Assembly (NCBI GenBank): GCA_963806145.1 | Contig: CAWDXD010000038.1 | Span: 372,001-436,000 of the forward strand | Source of the DNA: DASXKD01 sp963806145 | GTDB taxonomy: Bacteria; Actinomycetota; Actinomycetes; Streptosporangiales; Streptosporangiaceae | DNA: 64,000 nucleotides | Direction of reading: 5' to 3' | Part shown: positions 41,569-50,498 of the stretch, one piece after another | Layout: every line of letters begins with the position of its first letter | Position numbering within the stretch: the stretch's first letter is position 1 | The notes under the pieces: model-generated | The model's database searches: none | Told to the model about the DNA's origin: nothing | What the model saw: the letters and a program-made list of their open reading frames with translations, nothing else | Made by a program: the position numbers and the translations under genes

Positions 41569-42789
41569 CCGACGAGCCAGGGCACCACGGACCTGCTGCG
41601 CGACCTGGCACCGCGGGCCCTCGGCGCGGTCGTCCGGCGCTACGGCCACTTCGCCGACGCGGAGGACGCCGTGCAGGAGGCGCTGCTGGCCGCTGCCACG
41701 ACCTGGCCCGCCGACGGCCCGCCGGACAGCCCGCTCGCCTGGCTCATCCGGGTGGCCTCGCGCAAGATGGCCGACCAGTACCGGAGCGACGAGGCGCGCC
41801 GGCGGCGCGAGGAACTGGCCGCCTCCTGGTCCCTGGTCCCGGCCGAACCCGTCCCGGCGTACGACGACACGCTGACGCTCATGCTCATGTGCTGTCATCC
41901 GGCGCTGTCCCCCGGTGCTGCCATACCGCTCACGCTGCGGGCCGTCGGCGGCCTGACCACCCGCGAGATCGCCGCCGCGTTCCTCGTGCCCGAGGCGACC
42001 ATGGCGCAGCGGATCAGCCGGGCCAAGGCCAAGCTGAAGGGATTCGACGAGCCGTTCACGCTCCCGCCGCCGGGCGGGGGCGGCGAGCGGCTGCGGTCGG
42101 TGCTGCACGTGCTGTACCTGATCTTCAACGAGGGTTACGCGGCCAGCGATGGCCCTAACCTGGCGCGCACCGACCTGTCCGCCGAGGCGGTCCGGCTGGC
42201 CCGTGGCGTGCACGCGGCCTTGCCGCAGGATGCCGAGGTCACCGGCCTGCTCGCGCTGATGCTGCTGACCGACGCCCGGCGCCCGGCGCGGACCGGGCCC
42301 GGCGGCGAACTGGTGCCGCTCGAAGCACAGGACCGTGCCCGCTGGGACCGTCCGCTCATCACCGAGGGCCTGACGCTGCTCACCGGCGCCCTGCGCCAGG
42401 GCGAGCCAGGCGAGTATCAGCTACTGGCGGCCATCGCGGCGCTGCACGACCAGGCCGCCAGCTATGCGAGCACCGACTGGCCGCGGATCCTGGCCCTGTA
42501 CGACCGGCTGGAGGCGCTGACCGGCAACCCGATGGTCGCACTGAACCGGGCCGTCGCCGTGGCCATGACACAGGGCCCCGGCGCGGGCCTGGCGCTGCTC
42601 GACGGCCTGGCCGGCCAGCTCGGCGACCACCACCGGCTGCATTCGGTGCGGGCCCACCTGCTGGAGCAGGCCGGCGACACCAGCGGCGCGATCGCCGAGT
42701 TCGAAGCTGCCGCCGCCCGCACCACGAACCTGCGCGAGCGGGACTACCTGGTGACGAAGGCGGCCCGGCTGGCCGCCGGGCCGCCCTAG
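41565..42789 (+). CDS. ECF42-type sigma factor, start region out of frame
   Basis: From 41569 to 42789 the frame encodes an ECF42 sigma: LLRDLAPRALGAVVRRYGHFADAEDAVQEALL (region 2), LTLRAVGGLTTREIAAAFLVPEATMAQRISRAKAKLK (region 4), YLIFNEGYAAS and the TPR-like tail. The natural coupled start, GTG 41565 overlapping the YCII stop, is in another frame. No ATG, GTG or TTG occurs in the coding frame before GTG 41671, which would drop most of region 2. Either one base is lost or gained near 41575, or translation starts at a CTG (41593 or 41596). Confidence 0.75.
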
Positions 42790-42911
42790 CCAGCCCCGTC
42801 CATTTGCTGGCCCGGGCGGCGCTGCGGGCGGGCCTGCGCTCGTGGAACCGGTCCCCGCTGGCGGCGAACTCCCCCGGGCGATGCCGTGGCCCCCCGGGCC
42901 AGCACCACCGG

Positions 42912-43652
42912 TCACGCCGGCGGGCCAGCGGCTGAGGTGGCCGCGGCCGGGCCAGCGCCGGGCCCGGCCAGCCCGGTCTCGTAGGCCAGCACGACCGCCT
43001 GGACCCGGTCACGGAGCTGAAGCTTGGTCAGTATCCGGCCGACGTGGGTCTTGACCGTCGCCTCGCTGAGGGTCAGCTCGGCGGCGAGTTCGGCGTTGCT
43101 CAGGCCCCGGGCCAGCAGCCGCAGCACCTCAAGCTCGCGCGGGGTCAGCTCGGACAGGTCGGCGTGCACGGCCGTCCGGGTGGCCGCGCGCGGCGCGAAC
43201 CGCTCGACGAGCCGGCGGGTGATCGACGGCGCCAGCAGGGCGTCACCGGAGCGGACCATCCGTACCGCGGCCACGAGCTGTTCCGGGGTGACGTCCTTGA
43301 GCAGAAACCCGCTGGCGCCCGCGCTCAGCGCCGCGTAGACGTACTGGTCGAGGTCGAACGTGGTGAGGATGATGATCCGGCAGTCGCGCCCGGCCGGGGC
43401 GGCCAGGATCCGGCGGGTGGCTTCCAGGCCGTCCATTTCCGGCATCCGGATGTCCATCAGCACGACCTCGGGCCGGTGCTTGATCACCGCGGCCACGGCC
43501 TGCACGCCGTCGGCCGCCTCGGCGACAACCGGGATGCCCGACGCGCCGAGGATCATCCGGAACCCGCCGCGGACCAGCGTCTGGTCGTCGGCGATCACCA
43601 CCCGGGGCGCCCCGTCGTCCCCGGGGACCGCTGCTGCGTCCATCCCGGTCAC
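42912..43652 (-). CDS. NarL/LuxR-family response regulator
   Basis: A 246-residue regulator. The receiver has IADDQ, phospho-Asp in VLMDIRMPEMDG, Thr in ILTTFD and Lys in FLLKDVTPEQ. The LuxR helix-turn-helix is LTPRELEVLRLLARGLSNAELAAELTLSEATVKTHV. The GTG start overlaps the kinase stop by 4 bp. It probably controls the divergent ABC exporter at 45260-48405, by analogy with similar actinobacterial gene sets. Confidence 0.93.
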   Translation of the reverse strand: MTGMDAAAVPGDDGAPRVVIADDQTLVRGGFRMILGASGIPVVAEAADGVQAVAAVIKHRPEVVLMDIRMPEMDGLEATRRILAAPAGRDCRIIILTTFDLDQYVYAALSAGASGFLLKDVTPEQLVAAVRMVRSGDALLAPSITRRLVERFAPRAATRTAVHADLSELTPRELEVLRLLARGLSNAELAAELTLSEATVKTHVGRILTKLQLRDRVQAVVLAYETGLAGPGAGPAAATSAAGPPA

Positions 43653-45097
43653 CGGTGCTCCGCCGCCCGGGGCGCGAAGCCGCCGGCAGGCTGCTCGGTA
43701 CCGTTACCGGCCGGTGGGTCCACCGGCATGCGGGCCCGGACCAGCCAGCCGCCGCCGGGCCGGGGCCCCGCGTCCAGTTCCCCCCCGTACAGCGCCAGCC
43801 GCTCGCGCAGCCCGAGCAGGCCACGGCCGGACCCGGGCACGGTGTTGACCGCGGGCCCGGCTGCCGGGATGGGCCGCCCGGCGTCGGCGACCTCGACCAT
43901 CAGCTCGGTTTCCCGGTAGTCGAGCCGGACCGTGGTTCGCGGCTTTCCGGCATGCTTGAGCACGTTGGTCAGGGCCTCCTGGACGACCCGGTACGCGGCC
44001 AGGTCGAGACCTGGCGGCAGGGGCCGCGGTACGCCGCCGACCTGCAGTTCGACGGGCAGCCCGGCCGCGTTGACCCGGTCGATGAGCGGCTGGAGCTGGC
44101 CGAGGCCCGGCTGCGGGCTCAGGTCCTGGCCAGCTTGGGCGCCGTCCAGGGCCGGCGCCTCACCGGTGCCTGATGGGCTGAGCAGGCCGAGCAGGTGGCG
44201 CAATTCGGTCATGGCCGCCCGGCCGCTGGCTTCCACCGCGAGCAGCGCGGCCGTGGCCTCGGCCGGGTCGGCGGCGAGCACCTGCCGGGCCGCGCCGGCC
44301 TGCACGATCATCACGCTGACGTTGTGCGTCACCACGTCGTGCAGTTCGCTGGCGAGGTGCGCCCGCTCCTCGTCGAGCGCCCGCCGGGTGGCGGCCGCGT
44401 GCTCGGCCCGGATGCGGCGGATTCGGTCCCGCGCCTGTATCGCGTTGCCGATCACCGCGATCAGTATTAGCGAGAACGCGACCACGAGCCCGGACACCCG
44501 CCATTGGGCACCCGCCTGGAGCGTTGCCCCGGCGCGCTTGAGGGACCCGAGCCCTCCCGGCGACACCGGCACAGCGCTCGCCGACAAGTTCGACGGGGAC
44601 GCGTTCCAGTAGCTGACGGCCACCAGCAGGCCCGCAGGGATCATGCTGAGCAGCGCCGCACCACGGAACCTGCTGTACGCGACCGCCGAGTACCCGGCGA
44701 GCACGATGGCCAGGAACGTGACTTCCGTTGCGTACATCTGGGTCGCCAGCGTGCCGGCCAGCAGTACCGCGAAGGCGCTCAGCGGGAAGCGCCGGCGCGC
44801 GGCGAGCGGCAGCGAGGTGAACAGGATGGCCAGGGATGCGTGCTTCCAGGCTTCCTGAAGCGGTGTCACCGCCACAACCAACACGTTGCCTGTGCGCGGA
44901 TCGACGGCGAACTGCGCAGGCTGGCCCGCGTAACTGGACCGGACCGCGAGCAGCGCGGCCACCAGGGCCACCGCGGCGATCGCAATATCGGTGAGGATGG
45001 CGCGGCGCGACAGCGGCGCCCGAGGCTCGGCAGACCGGGCGAACGCGAGGGCCTGGCTGAGCCAGGCCCGCACCGGTACCTGATGTCGCTCCCTCAC
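43649..45097 (-). CDS. HisKA_3-type sensor histidine kinase
   Basis: A 482-residue membrane kinase with five or so N-terminal TM segments (from ILTDIAIAAVALVAALLAV). The dimerisation/phosphoacceptor motif is ASELHDVVTHNVSVMIVQAG, and the ATPase lobe has EALTNVLKHAG and GRGLLGLRERLALYGG. It pairs with the overlapping NarL regulator. GTG 45097 is a reasonable start, but GTG 45073 fits the GAGGGAG site about as well. The ABC operon is divergent, 162 bp away. Confidence 0.9.
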   Translation of the reverse strand: MRERHQVPVRAWLSQALAFARSAEPRAPLSRRAILTDIAIAAVALVAALLAVRSSYAGQPAQFAVDPRTGNVLVVAVTPLQEAWKHASLAILFTSLPLAARRRFPLSAFAVLLAGTLATQMYATEVTFLAIVLAGYSAVAYSRFRGAALLSMIPAGLLVAVSYWNASPSNLSASAVPVSPGGLGSLKRAGATLQAGAQWRVSGLVVAFSLILIAVIGNAIQARDRIRRIRAEHAAATRRALDEERAHLASELHDVVTHNVSVMIVQAGAARQVLAADPAEATAALLAVEASGRAAMTELRHLLGLLSPSGTGEAPALDGAQAGQDLSPQPGLGQLQPLIDRVNAAGLPVELQVGGVPRPLPPGLDLAAYRVVQEALTNVLKHAGKPRTTVRLDYRETELMVEVADAGRPIPAAGPAVNTVPGSGRGLLGLRERLALYGGELDAGPRPGGGWLVRARMPVDPPAGNGTEQPAGGFAPRAAEHR

Positions 45098-45259
45098 CAG
45101 GCCAGTATCGCCCTCGTGACGGCGCCGGGGCGTCCGCCGCGTTATGTACCCAGGTCCGCCATCGGGATGACCGGGTACCCCGCCCGGGCTGGCTGCCGTG
45201 GCGCATTTGCATCCGGCGGCGGACGCCTGCGCCGTCCCGCACCGCCTACGGTGCCGCAC

Positions 45260-45982
45260 ATGGATGCTCTCGTGCGTTTCGACAACGTGACCAAGCGCTA
45301 CGACGACGGCCAGCCCGCCGTGGACGGGGTGAGCCTGGAACTCGCACCGGGTGAGGCGGTGGCGGTGATGGGCCCGTCGGGCAGCGGCAAGTCCACGCTG
45401 CTGAACCTCATCGCGGGCCTGGACAAGCCGACCAGCGGCACGGTGATGGTGGCCGGGGAGCGGGTGGACCGGCTCAGCGAAACCGGGGTAGCCAGATTCC
45501 GGCGGCGCCGTATCGGAATGATCTTCCAGTTCTTCAACCTGCTCGACGACCTGACCGTCGCCGACAACGTGCTGCTGCCCGCGCAGCTCGCCGGAATGCG
45601 CCGCGGCCAGGCCAGGGCACGGGCCGACGAACTGCTGGCCGCGCTGCACATCGAACGGCACCGCAACGCCTACCCGGGCCGCCTGTCGGGCGGTGAGCGG
45701 CAGCGGGTGGCGATCGCCCGGGCGCTGGTCAACCGGCCCGAGCTGCTGCTGGCCGACGAGCCGACCGGGGCGCTGGACACCGCCACCGGCGAGGAGATCG
45801 GCGCGCTGCTGCTGGACCTGAACGCCTCCGGGCAGAGCCTGGTGCTGGTCACCCACAACCCGGACCTGGCGGCCCGTTATGCCAGCCGCACGGTGCACAT
45901 CGTGGACGGCCGGATCAGCGGGGGCCCGGCCGCCCACGCCGCTGGCGTGGCCGGGCTGGCACGGGCGCAGGTGCGGTCATGA
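45260..45982 (+). CDS. MacB/LolD-type ABC transporter ATPase
   Basis: A 240-residue ATPase: Walker A GPSGSGKST, Q-loop QFFNLLDDLTV, signature LSGGERQRVAIARAL, Walker B ELLLADEPTGALD, H-loop LVTHNPDLA. Of the MacB/LolD class, it works with the FtsX-type permease that overlaps its stop (ATGA). A -10-like TACGGT (45247-45252) ends 7 bases before the ATG and there is no clear ribosome-binding site, so the mRNA may be leaderless. Divergent from the NarL two-component pair. Confidence 0.93.
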   Translation: MDALVRFDNVTKRYDDGQPAVDGVSLELAPGEAVAVMGPSGSGKSTLLNLIAGLDKPTSGTVMVAGERVDRLSETGVARFRRRRIGMIFQFFNLLDDLTVADNVLLPAQLAGMRRGQARARADELLAALHIERHRNAYPGRLSGGERQRVAIARALVNRPELLLADEPTGALDTATGEEIGALLLDLNASGQSLVLVTHNPDLAARYASRTVHIVDGRISGGPAAHAAGVAGLARAQVRS

Positions 45983-48405
45983 GGCTGGGCCCGGTCACCC
46001 GTGCCGCGGCGGGCGGGCTGACCAGACGGCGGGTGCAGACGATCGTGATCGGCCTGGTGCTGTTGGTGTCCACCGGCGCCTGCGTGCTGGCCCTCGCGCT
46101 CGTCGCGGACTCAAGCACCCCGTTCGACCACGCCTTCGCGGCCCAACGCGGGGCGCACGTGATCACGGTGGTGAACCCTGCCCGGGCTACCGCCGCCGAC
46201 CTGGCCGCCACCCGGCGGCTGCCGGAGGTGACCGCGGCGGTGGGGCCGTTCGCCGAGGTGACCGTCGCGCCGAAGTTCACCGGGCCGAACGGCGCCCAGG
46301 TGGCCATGTCGCCGATGCTCATAGCCGGGCGGGCCTCGCCGGGTGGCCCAGTCGACGACGTGACCTTGCAGTCCGGCCACTGGGCGACCGGGCCCGGGCA
46401 GCTGGTGCTGGCCAGCGATCCCAGTCCAGGCATCGGTGTCTCCATGCCGCTGGGCACGCAGCTCACCATGTCCGGTGCGGCGGGCAAGGTCACGCTGACC
46501 ATTGTCGGCATCGCCGACTCGGTGGACAGCTCGGCGGCCGGCTGGGTGCTGCCCGGCGAGATCGCCAAGCTGCTGGCGCCCGGCACCCCGCCCGCCGCGC
46601 AGATGCAGTACCGGTTCCGCGATGCGGGCAGCGCCGCGGCCATCCGCACCGATGTCGCCGCGGTCACCGGTGCGCTGCCCGCGGGGGCGGTCACCGGGAC
46701 ACAGTCCTATCTGGCGATCAGGGCCCAGGAAAAGTCGAACATCGCGCCGTTCGTGCCGTTCGTGGTCGCCTTCGCCGGCCTGGGCCTGGTGCTGTCCACG
46801 CTGATCGTGGCCAGCGTGGTCAGCGGCGCGGTGGTGGCCGGCTACCGGAGGATCGGGGTGCTCAAGAGCATCGGCTTCTCCCCCGGCCAGGTCGTGGCCG
46901 CCTACACCAGCCAGGCCATGGTGCCGGCGATCGCCGGATGCCTGGCCGGTGTGGTGCTGGGGAACCTGCTCGCGGCACCGGTGCTCCGCCAGACCGCGAA
47001 CGTGTACGGGGTCGGCGCGCTGCGCGTGCCCGGATGGGTGGACCTGGCCGTCCCGCTGGCCATGTGCTGCCTGACCGGCATCTCCGCGCTGCTTCCCGCT
47101 ATCCGGGCCGGCCGGTACAGCGCGGTGCAGGCGATCGCCGCCGGGCGGGCGCCGCGCGCCGGCCACGGCCATGCCGCGCACCGGCTGCTGGGCAGGCTCG
47201 CGCTGCCCCGGCCGGTGACGATCGGGCTCGCGGCCCCGTTCGCCCGCCCGGCCCGCACCGCGATCACGTTGACCGCCGTGCTGCTCGGCGCGACCGCGGT
47301 CACGTTCGCGGTGGGCCTGAGAGCGTCGCTGAACCGGGTCGCGGAGGGTCTCAGCCACGCGAGCGCCGAACCGGTGCAGGTGTTCATACCGGCGGGCGGC
47401 CCCGGCGGTGTCCGTATCCTCAAGCGGAGTGCAAGCCAGGAAACGGCCGGCCCTGCTCCGGCCGGGTCATCTGGCCAGGGGAAGCTGCCCACGCCGGCCG
47501 AGGCGCAGCGGACCATCACCGCCGCGCTTCGGGAGCAGCCGGGCACCTTGCGCTACGTTGCCCAGGCCGACCAGATGATCAGCGTGGCCGGGCTGTCCCC
47601 GCATGTCGCCCTGACCGCCTTCCAGGGCACTGCGACGTGGACCGGCTACGCCATGATCAGCGGGCATTGGTACACCGGCCCCGGCCAGGCGGTCGTGAGC
47701 ACCGGCTTCCTCAACGACACCGGCAAGTCGGTCGGCGGCACCGTCACGATCATCTCCAGCAGCAGGCTGGTCCCGGTGAAGATCGTCGGTCAGGTCTTCG
47801 ACACCGACAACAACGGGGTCTCGATGCTCACCGACTGGCAAACGCTGGCGCGGGCCGAGCCCGGGGTGACGCCGAGCCTGTACGACGTGGCGCTGCGCCC
47901 CGGTATCTCCGCCACCTCGTACGTGCACGCACTGCGGCTCGGGTCCCCCTACGGGGTGAACCTGACCGGGCGCGACGGTGGCCTGCCGGTCGTCATTGGC
48001 CTGATCGGCACGCTGACGCTGCTGCTGGCGATCGTGGCCGGCCTCGGCGTGCTCAACACGGTGGTGCTGCACACCAGGGAACGGGTGCACGACCTCGGGG
48101 TGTTCAAGGCGATCGGGATGACGCCACGGCAGGCCATCGCCATGGTGGTCTGCTGGGTCGCCGGCACCGGCCTGGTGGCCGGCCTGATCGCGGTCCCGGC
48201 CGGGATCGCGCTGCACCACTACGTGCTGCCCACCATGGCTGCCGCCGCCAACACCGGCCTGCCCGCCAGCTTCCTGCACGTGTACGGCGGCTGGCAGATC
48301 GCCATGCTGGGCCTGGCCGGGCTGGTGATCGCGGTGGCCGGGGCGCTGCTCCCGGCCGGCTGGGCCGCCGCCACCAGGACCGCCACCGCCCTGCGCGCCG
48401 AATAA
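45979..48405 (+). CDS. FtsX-family ABC transporter permease
   Basis: An 808-residue protein with two FtsX halves. TM1 (TIVIGLVLLVSTGACVLALALVAD) is followed by a large external domain, then TM triplets around residues 250-380, a further TM near 415 (ITLTAVLLGATAVTFAVGL), a second external domain and three TMs at the C-terminus (VIGLIGTLTLLLAIVAGLGVL, CWVAGTGLVAGLIAVPAG, MLGLAGLVIAVAGALLPA). The class exports peptides or lipids or senses antibiotics rather than importing. Coupled to the ATPase by ATGA overlap. A hairpin follows the stop. Confidence 0.92.
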   Translation: MRLGPVTRAAAGGLTRRRVQTIVIGLVLLVSTGACVLALALVADSSTPFDHAFAAQRGAHVITVVNPARATAADLAATRRLPEVTAAVGPFAEVTVAPKFTGPNGAQVAMSPMLIAGRASPGGPVDDVTLQSGHWATGPGQLVLASDPSPGIGVSMPLGTQLTMSGAAGKVTLTIVGIADSVDSSAAGWVLPGEIAKLLAPGTPPAAQMQYRFRDAGSAAAIRTDVAAVTGALPAGAVTGTQSYLAIRAQEKSNIAPFVPFVVAFAGLGLVLSTLIVASVVSGAVVAGYRRIGVLKSIGFSPGQVVAAYTSQAMVPAIAGCLAGVVLGNLLAAPVLRQTANVYGVGALRVPGWVDLAVPLAMCCLTGISALLPAIRAGRYSAVQAIAAGRAPRAGHGHAAHRLLGRLALPRPVTIGLAAPFARPARTAITLTAVLLGATAVTFAVGLRASLNRVAEGLSHASAEPVQVFIPAGGPGGVRILKRSASQETAGPAPAGSSGQGKLPTPAEAQRTITAALREQPGTLRYVAQADQMISVAGLSPHVALTAFQGTATWTGYAMISGHWYTGPGQAVVSTGFLNDTGKSVGGTVTIISSSRLVPVKIVGQVFDTDNNGVSMLTDWQTLARAEPGVTPSLYDVALRPGISATSYVHALRLGSPYGVNLTGRDGGLPVVIGLIGTLTLLLAIVAGLGVLNTVVLHTRERVHDLGVFKAIGMTPRQAIAMVVCWVAGTGLVAGLIAVPAGIALHHYVLPTMAAAANTGLPASFLHVYGGWQIAMLGLAGLVIAVAGALLPAGWAAATRTATALRAE

Positions 48406-48411
48406 ATCAGC

Positions 48412-48432
48412 CCGGGCGGACGGACCGCCCGG
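48412..48432 (+). terminator. hairpin after the FtsX permease gene
   Basis: CCGGGCGG/CCGCCCGG, an 8-bp perfect stem with loop ACGGA, begins 6 bases after the permease stop. No T-run follows. Confidence 0.6.
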
Positions 48433-48487
48433 CTGTCGAAACCCTCCGCCGCGACTTCAGCTCCGGCGAATATCCGACTATTCGGAG

Positions 48488-48736
48488 ATGTTCGACACGC
48501 TGTATCCCGACGCTCCCGTCCCCAAGGGCGCGTGGCGGTGGGTGGAGTCCGCGCAATACCGCCTGCTCCGCCATGGGGCACACCGCGCGTTGTCGGCCGT
48601 GGACCTGCTGATCTGCGCGACAGCAGCGCACCACGACCTCGCCATTCTCCACGACGACGGGGATTTTGTGACCGCTGCACGCTACCTCCCCGATCTGCGG
48701 GAACGCATCATCCGCAACGCACCGCGCGCGGATTGA
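48488..48736 (+). pseudogene. C-terminal fragment of a PIN-domain (VapC-like) toxin
   Basis: 82 residues matching only the second half of VapC-type PIN ribonucleases: RHGAHRALSAVDLLICATAAHHDLAILHDDGDFVTAARY, with two of the usual acidic residues. The N-terminal half with the first catalytic Asp and any antitoxin gene are missing. The 5' side abuts the ABC-operon hairpin. It is most likely a decayed toxin-antitoxin remnant. Confidence 0.65.
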
Positions 48737-48793
48737 CGTTAACCGGGACCTCAGTTGCCGGGCGCGGCGAGCGGCTGATCCTGACTTCTCCGG

Positions 48794-48994
48794 TCAACGC
48801 GCGGCTGGACCGACCGCCGATCGGGCGCGGCTGCCATCGAACGGGGTCATGTCGTAGTCGGCCCGGGCCAGCTCTGTGCAGCATGCCAGGCACCAGGGCC
48901 GGCGGACTGTCCTGTCGCTGCTGCGGCTGACCCAGAACCCGGCCGGGCGCTGCCTGCAGTGGATGCAGAGCTGCACGGTTAAGACGGTCCGCAT
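48794..48994 (-). CDS. 66-residue protein with double CxxC motif
   Basis: MRTVLTVQLCIHCRQRPAGF opens a small protein with a CIHC pair and a second CLACC cluster ~23 residues later, a zinc-ribbon-like spacing, then a short polar tail. The ATG 48994 has a textbook GGAGGAG 5 bases upstream, which is the main reason to call it real. It follows the class V aminotransferase gene on the same strand, 25 bp downstream. Family not recognised; a zinc-binding accessory protein is a guess. Confidence 0.65.
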   Translation of the reverse strand: MRTVLTVQLCIHCRQRPAGFWVSRSSDRTVRRPWCLACCTELARADYDMTPFDGSRARSAVGPAAR

Positions 48995-49019
48995 TGTGCT
49001 CCTCCGAGGTCCAGGACGA

Positions 49020-50498
49020 TCATGCCGAGAGCACCGGGACCCGCCAGCGGGCCGGACGCACCCCTGGCCGGCGAGGCCGGTGCCGGGGTGCCGCGGGCAT
49101 GCGGCGATCGGCGGCGACCGCGGCCACCGCCGCCACGGCATGGTCGACCTCGTCAGGGGTGTTGTAGAGGTAGAAGCTGAGGCGGCAGCTCGCCGGTGGC
49201 GTCAGCCCGAGTGCGTGATGCGCCAGCGTGGCGCAGTGACAGCCGGCCCGCGACTCCACCCCGGCCCGGTTCAGGGCCTGGGCCACGCGGACCGGGTCCC
49301 GGCCAGCCAGGTTGAACGCGACCAGCGACGTGCGCCGTGCCGGATCCCGGGGACCGTAGATGGTGATCCCGCCGATCGCGCCGAGCCGGTCCAGCGCCCT
49401 GCTGGTGAGCTGCTGGTTCCAGCGGGAGACGCGGCCCATGGCAGCGTGCACGGCGGCGCGCCCGATGGGTGCGCCGGTGCCGAAGTACGCCGGGCGGCCG
49501 GGCGTCAGCGCCAGGTCCAGCAGGATGCGCAGCGCCTGCGCGGAGACGATCGTGCCGAGGATGTTGGGCGTGCCAGCGGTGTACTTCCAGGGCAGCGAGT
49601 TGTACTCGACCCGCCGCGGGAACACGCGCCCCTCGGCGATCATGTCGCCGCCGTACAGGAACGGCAGCGCGGACCGGAGCAGGTGCTCCCTGGCGTACAG
49701 CACGCCGACCCCGAACGGCGCCATGATCTTGTGAAAGGAGAACGCCAGGTAGTCGACGCCGAGGGCCCGCACGTCGACGAACGACCCCGGCACCAGCTGG
49801 GCGGCGTCGACCAGCAGGTACGACCGCCGCTCGCCGTCCGGCTGCGGGTATCCGCTGGCATCGGCCAGTGCCCGGACGGCGGCGAGCGGGTTGCGGGTGC
49901 CGAGGAAGTTGGACGCACCGGTGCAGCAGACCAGCTTGGTGCGGGCGTCGATCAGCGACGCCAGGTGATCGAGGTCAAGCTCGCCGCTGTCCGGATCGAA
50001 CCGGGCCAGCCGGTATTCCACCCGCCGCCCGAGCCGCGGCAGTATCTCCCGGCACAGCGCGTACCAGGGGACGTAGTTGGAGTTGTGCTCCATCGTCGTC
50101 GTGACGACGTTGTCGCCGTCCCGGAACTCGGTGAGCAGCGAGTACATGACCGCGTTGATGGCCTCGGTCGTGTTCCGGTACAGCGCGACGCTGGCCCGGC
50201 CCGGGGCGCCGATGAATTGCGCGATCGTGTCGTAGGACTCCTCGAACAGCGCGGTCATCCACTGTGAGGCGGTGGACTGCCCGCGGTGGACGTTCTCGTA
50301 CCCGGGCGCGAGCGACTGGTAGAGCGCGAGCAGCTCACGCGGCGGCTGGGTGCTGGCCGCGTTGTTGGTCGCTATCCGGCCATGCTCAGGGAACGTGAAG
50401 TGCCTGCGGACGGCGTGCACGTCGATCGAGCCGGGGGTCATGGCGATCGCTCCCAGCCGCCCGGGGGGAGCAGGCCTGGACCGGGCCACGGAGATCAT
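49020..50498 (-). CDS. class V PLP-dependent aminotransferase/cysteine-desulfurase-like enzyme
   Basis: A 492-residue fold-type I PLP enzyme. It has NNAASTQPPRELL (N-terminal substrate loop), YRNTTEAINAVMYSLL, HNSNYVPWYALC, LLVDAAQLVPGSFVDV with the PLP Asp and the Schiff-base Lys in FSFHKIMAPFG. GVESRAGCHCATLAHHALG near the end resembles the SufS/isopenicillin-N-epimerase class. ATG 50498 overlaps the methyltransferase stop (ATGA) with GGAG upstream; ATG 50441 with GGGAG is an alternative. Substrate unknown. The gene lies between a methyltransferase and the double-CxxC protein. Confidence 0.88.
   Translation of the reverse strand: MISVARSRPAPPGRLGAIAMTPGSIDVHAVRRHFTFPEHGRIATNNAASTQPPRELLALYQSLAPGYENVHRGQSTASQWMTALFEESYDTIAQFIGAPGRASVALYRNTTEAINAVMYSLLTEFRDGDNVVTTTMEHNSNYVPWYALCREILPRLGRRVEYRLARFDPDSGELDLDHLASLIDARTKLVCCTGASNFLGTRNPLAAVRALADASGYPQPDGERRSYLLVDAAQLVPGSFVDVRALGVDYLAFSFHKIMAPFGVGVLYAREHLLRSALPFLYGGDMIAEGRVFPRRVEYNSLPWKYTAGTPNILGTIVSAQALRILLDLALTPGRPAYFGTGAPIGRAAVHAAMGRVSRWNQQLTSRALDRLGAIGGITIYGPRDPARRTSLVAFNLAGRDPVRVAQALNRAGVESRAGCHCATLAHHALGLTPPASCRLSFYLYNTPDEVDHAVAAVAAVAADRRMPAAPRHRPRRPGVRPARWRVPVLSA

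Noticed and set aside
45879..48611. 910-residue ORF overlapping the FtsX permease
   Set aside because: Same strand, wrong frame; hydrophilic Arg-rich translation, whereas the permease frame has clear TM segments and FtsX features.
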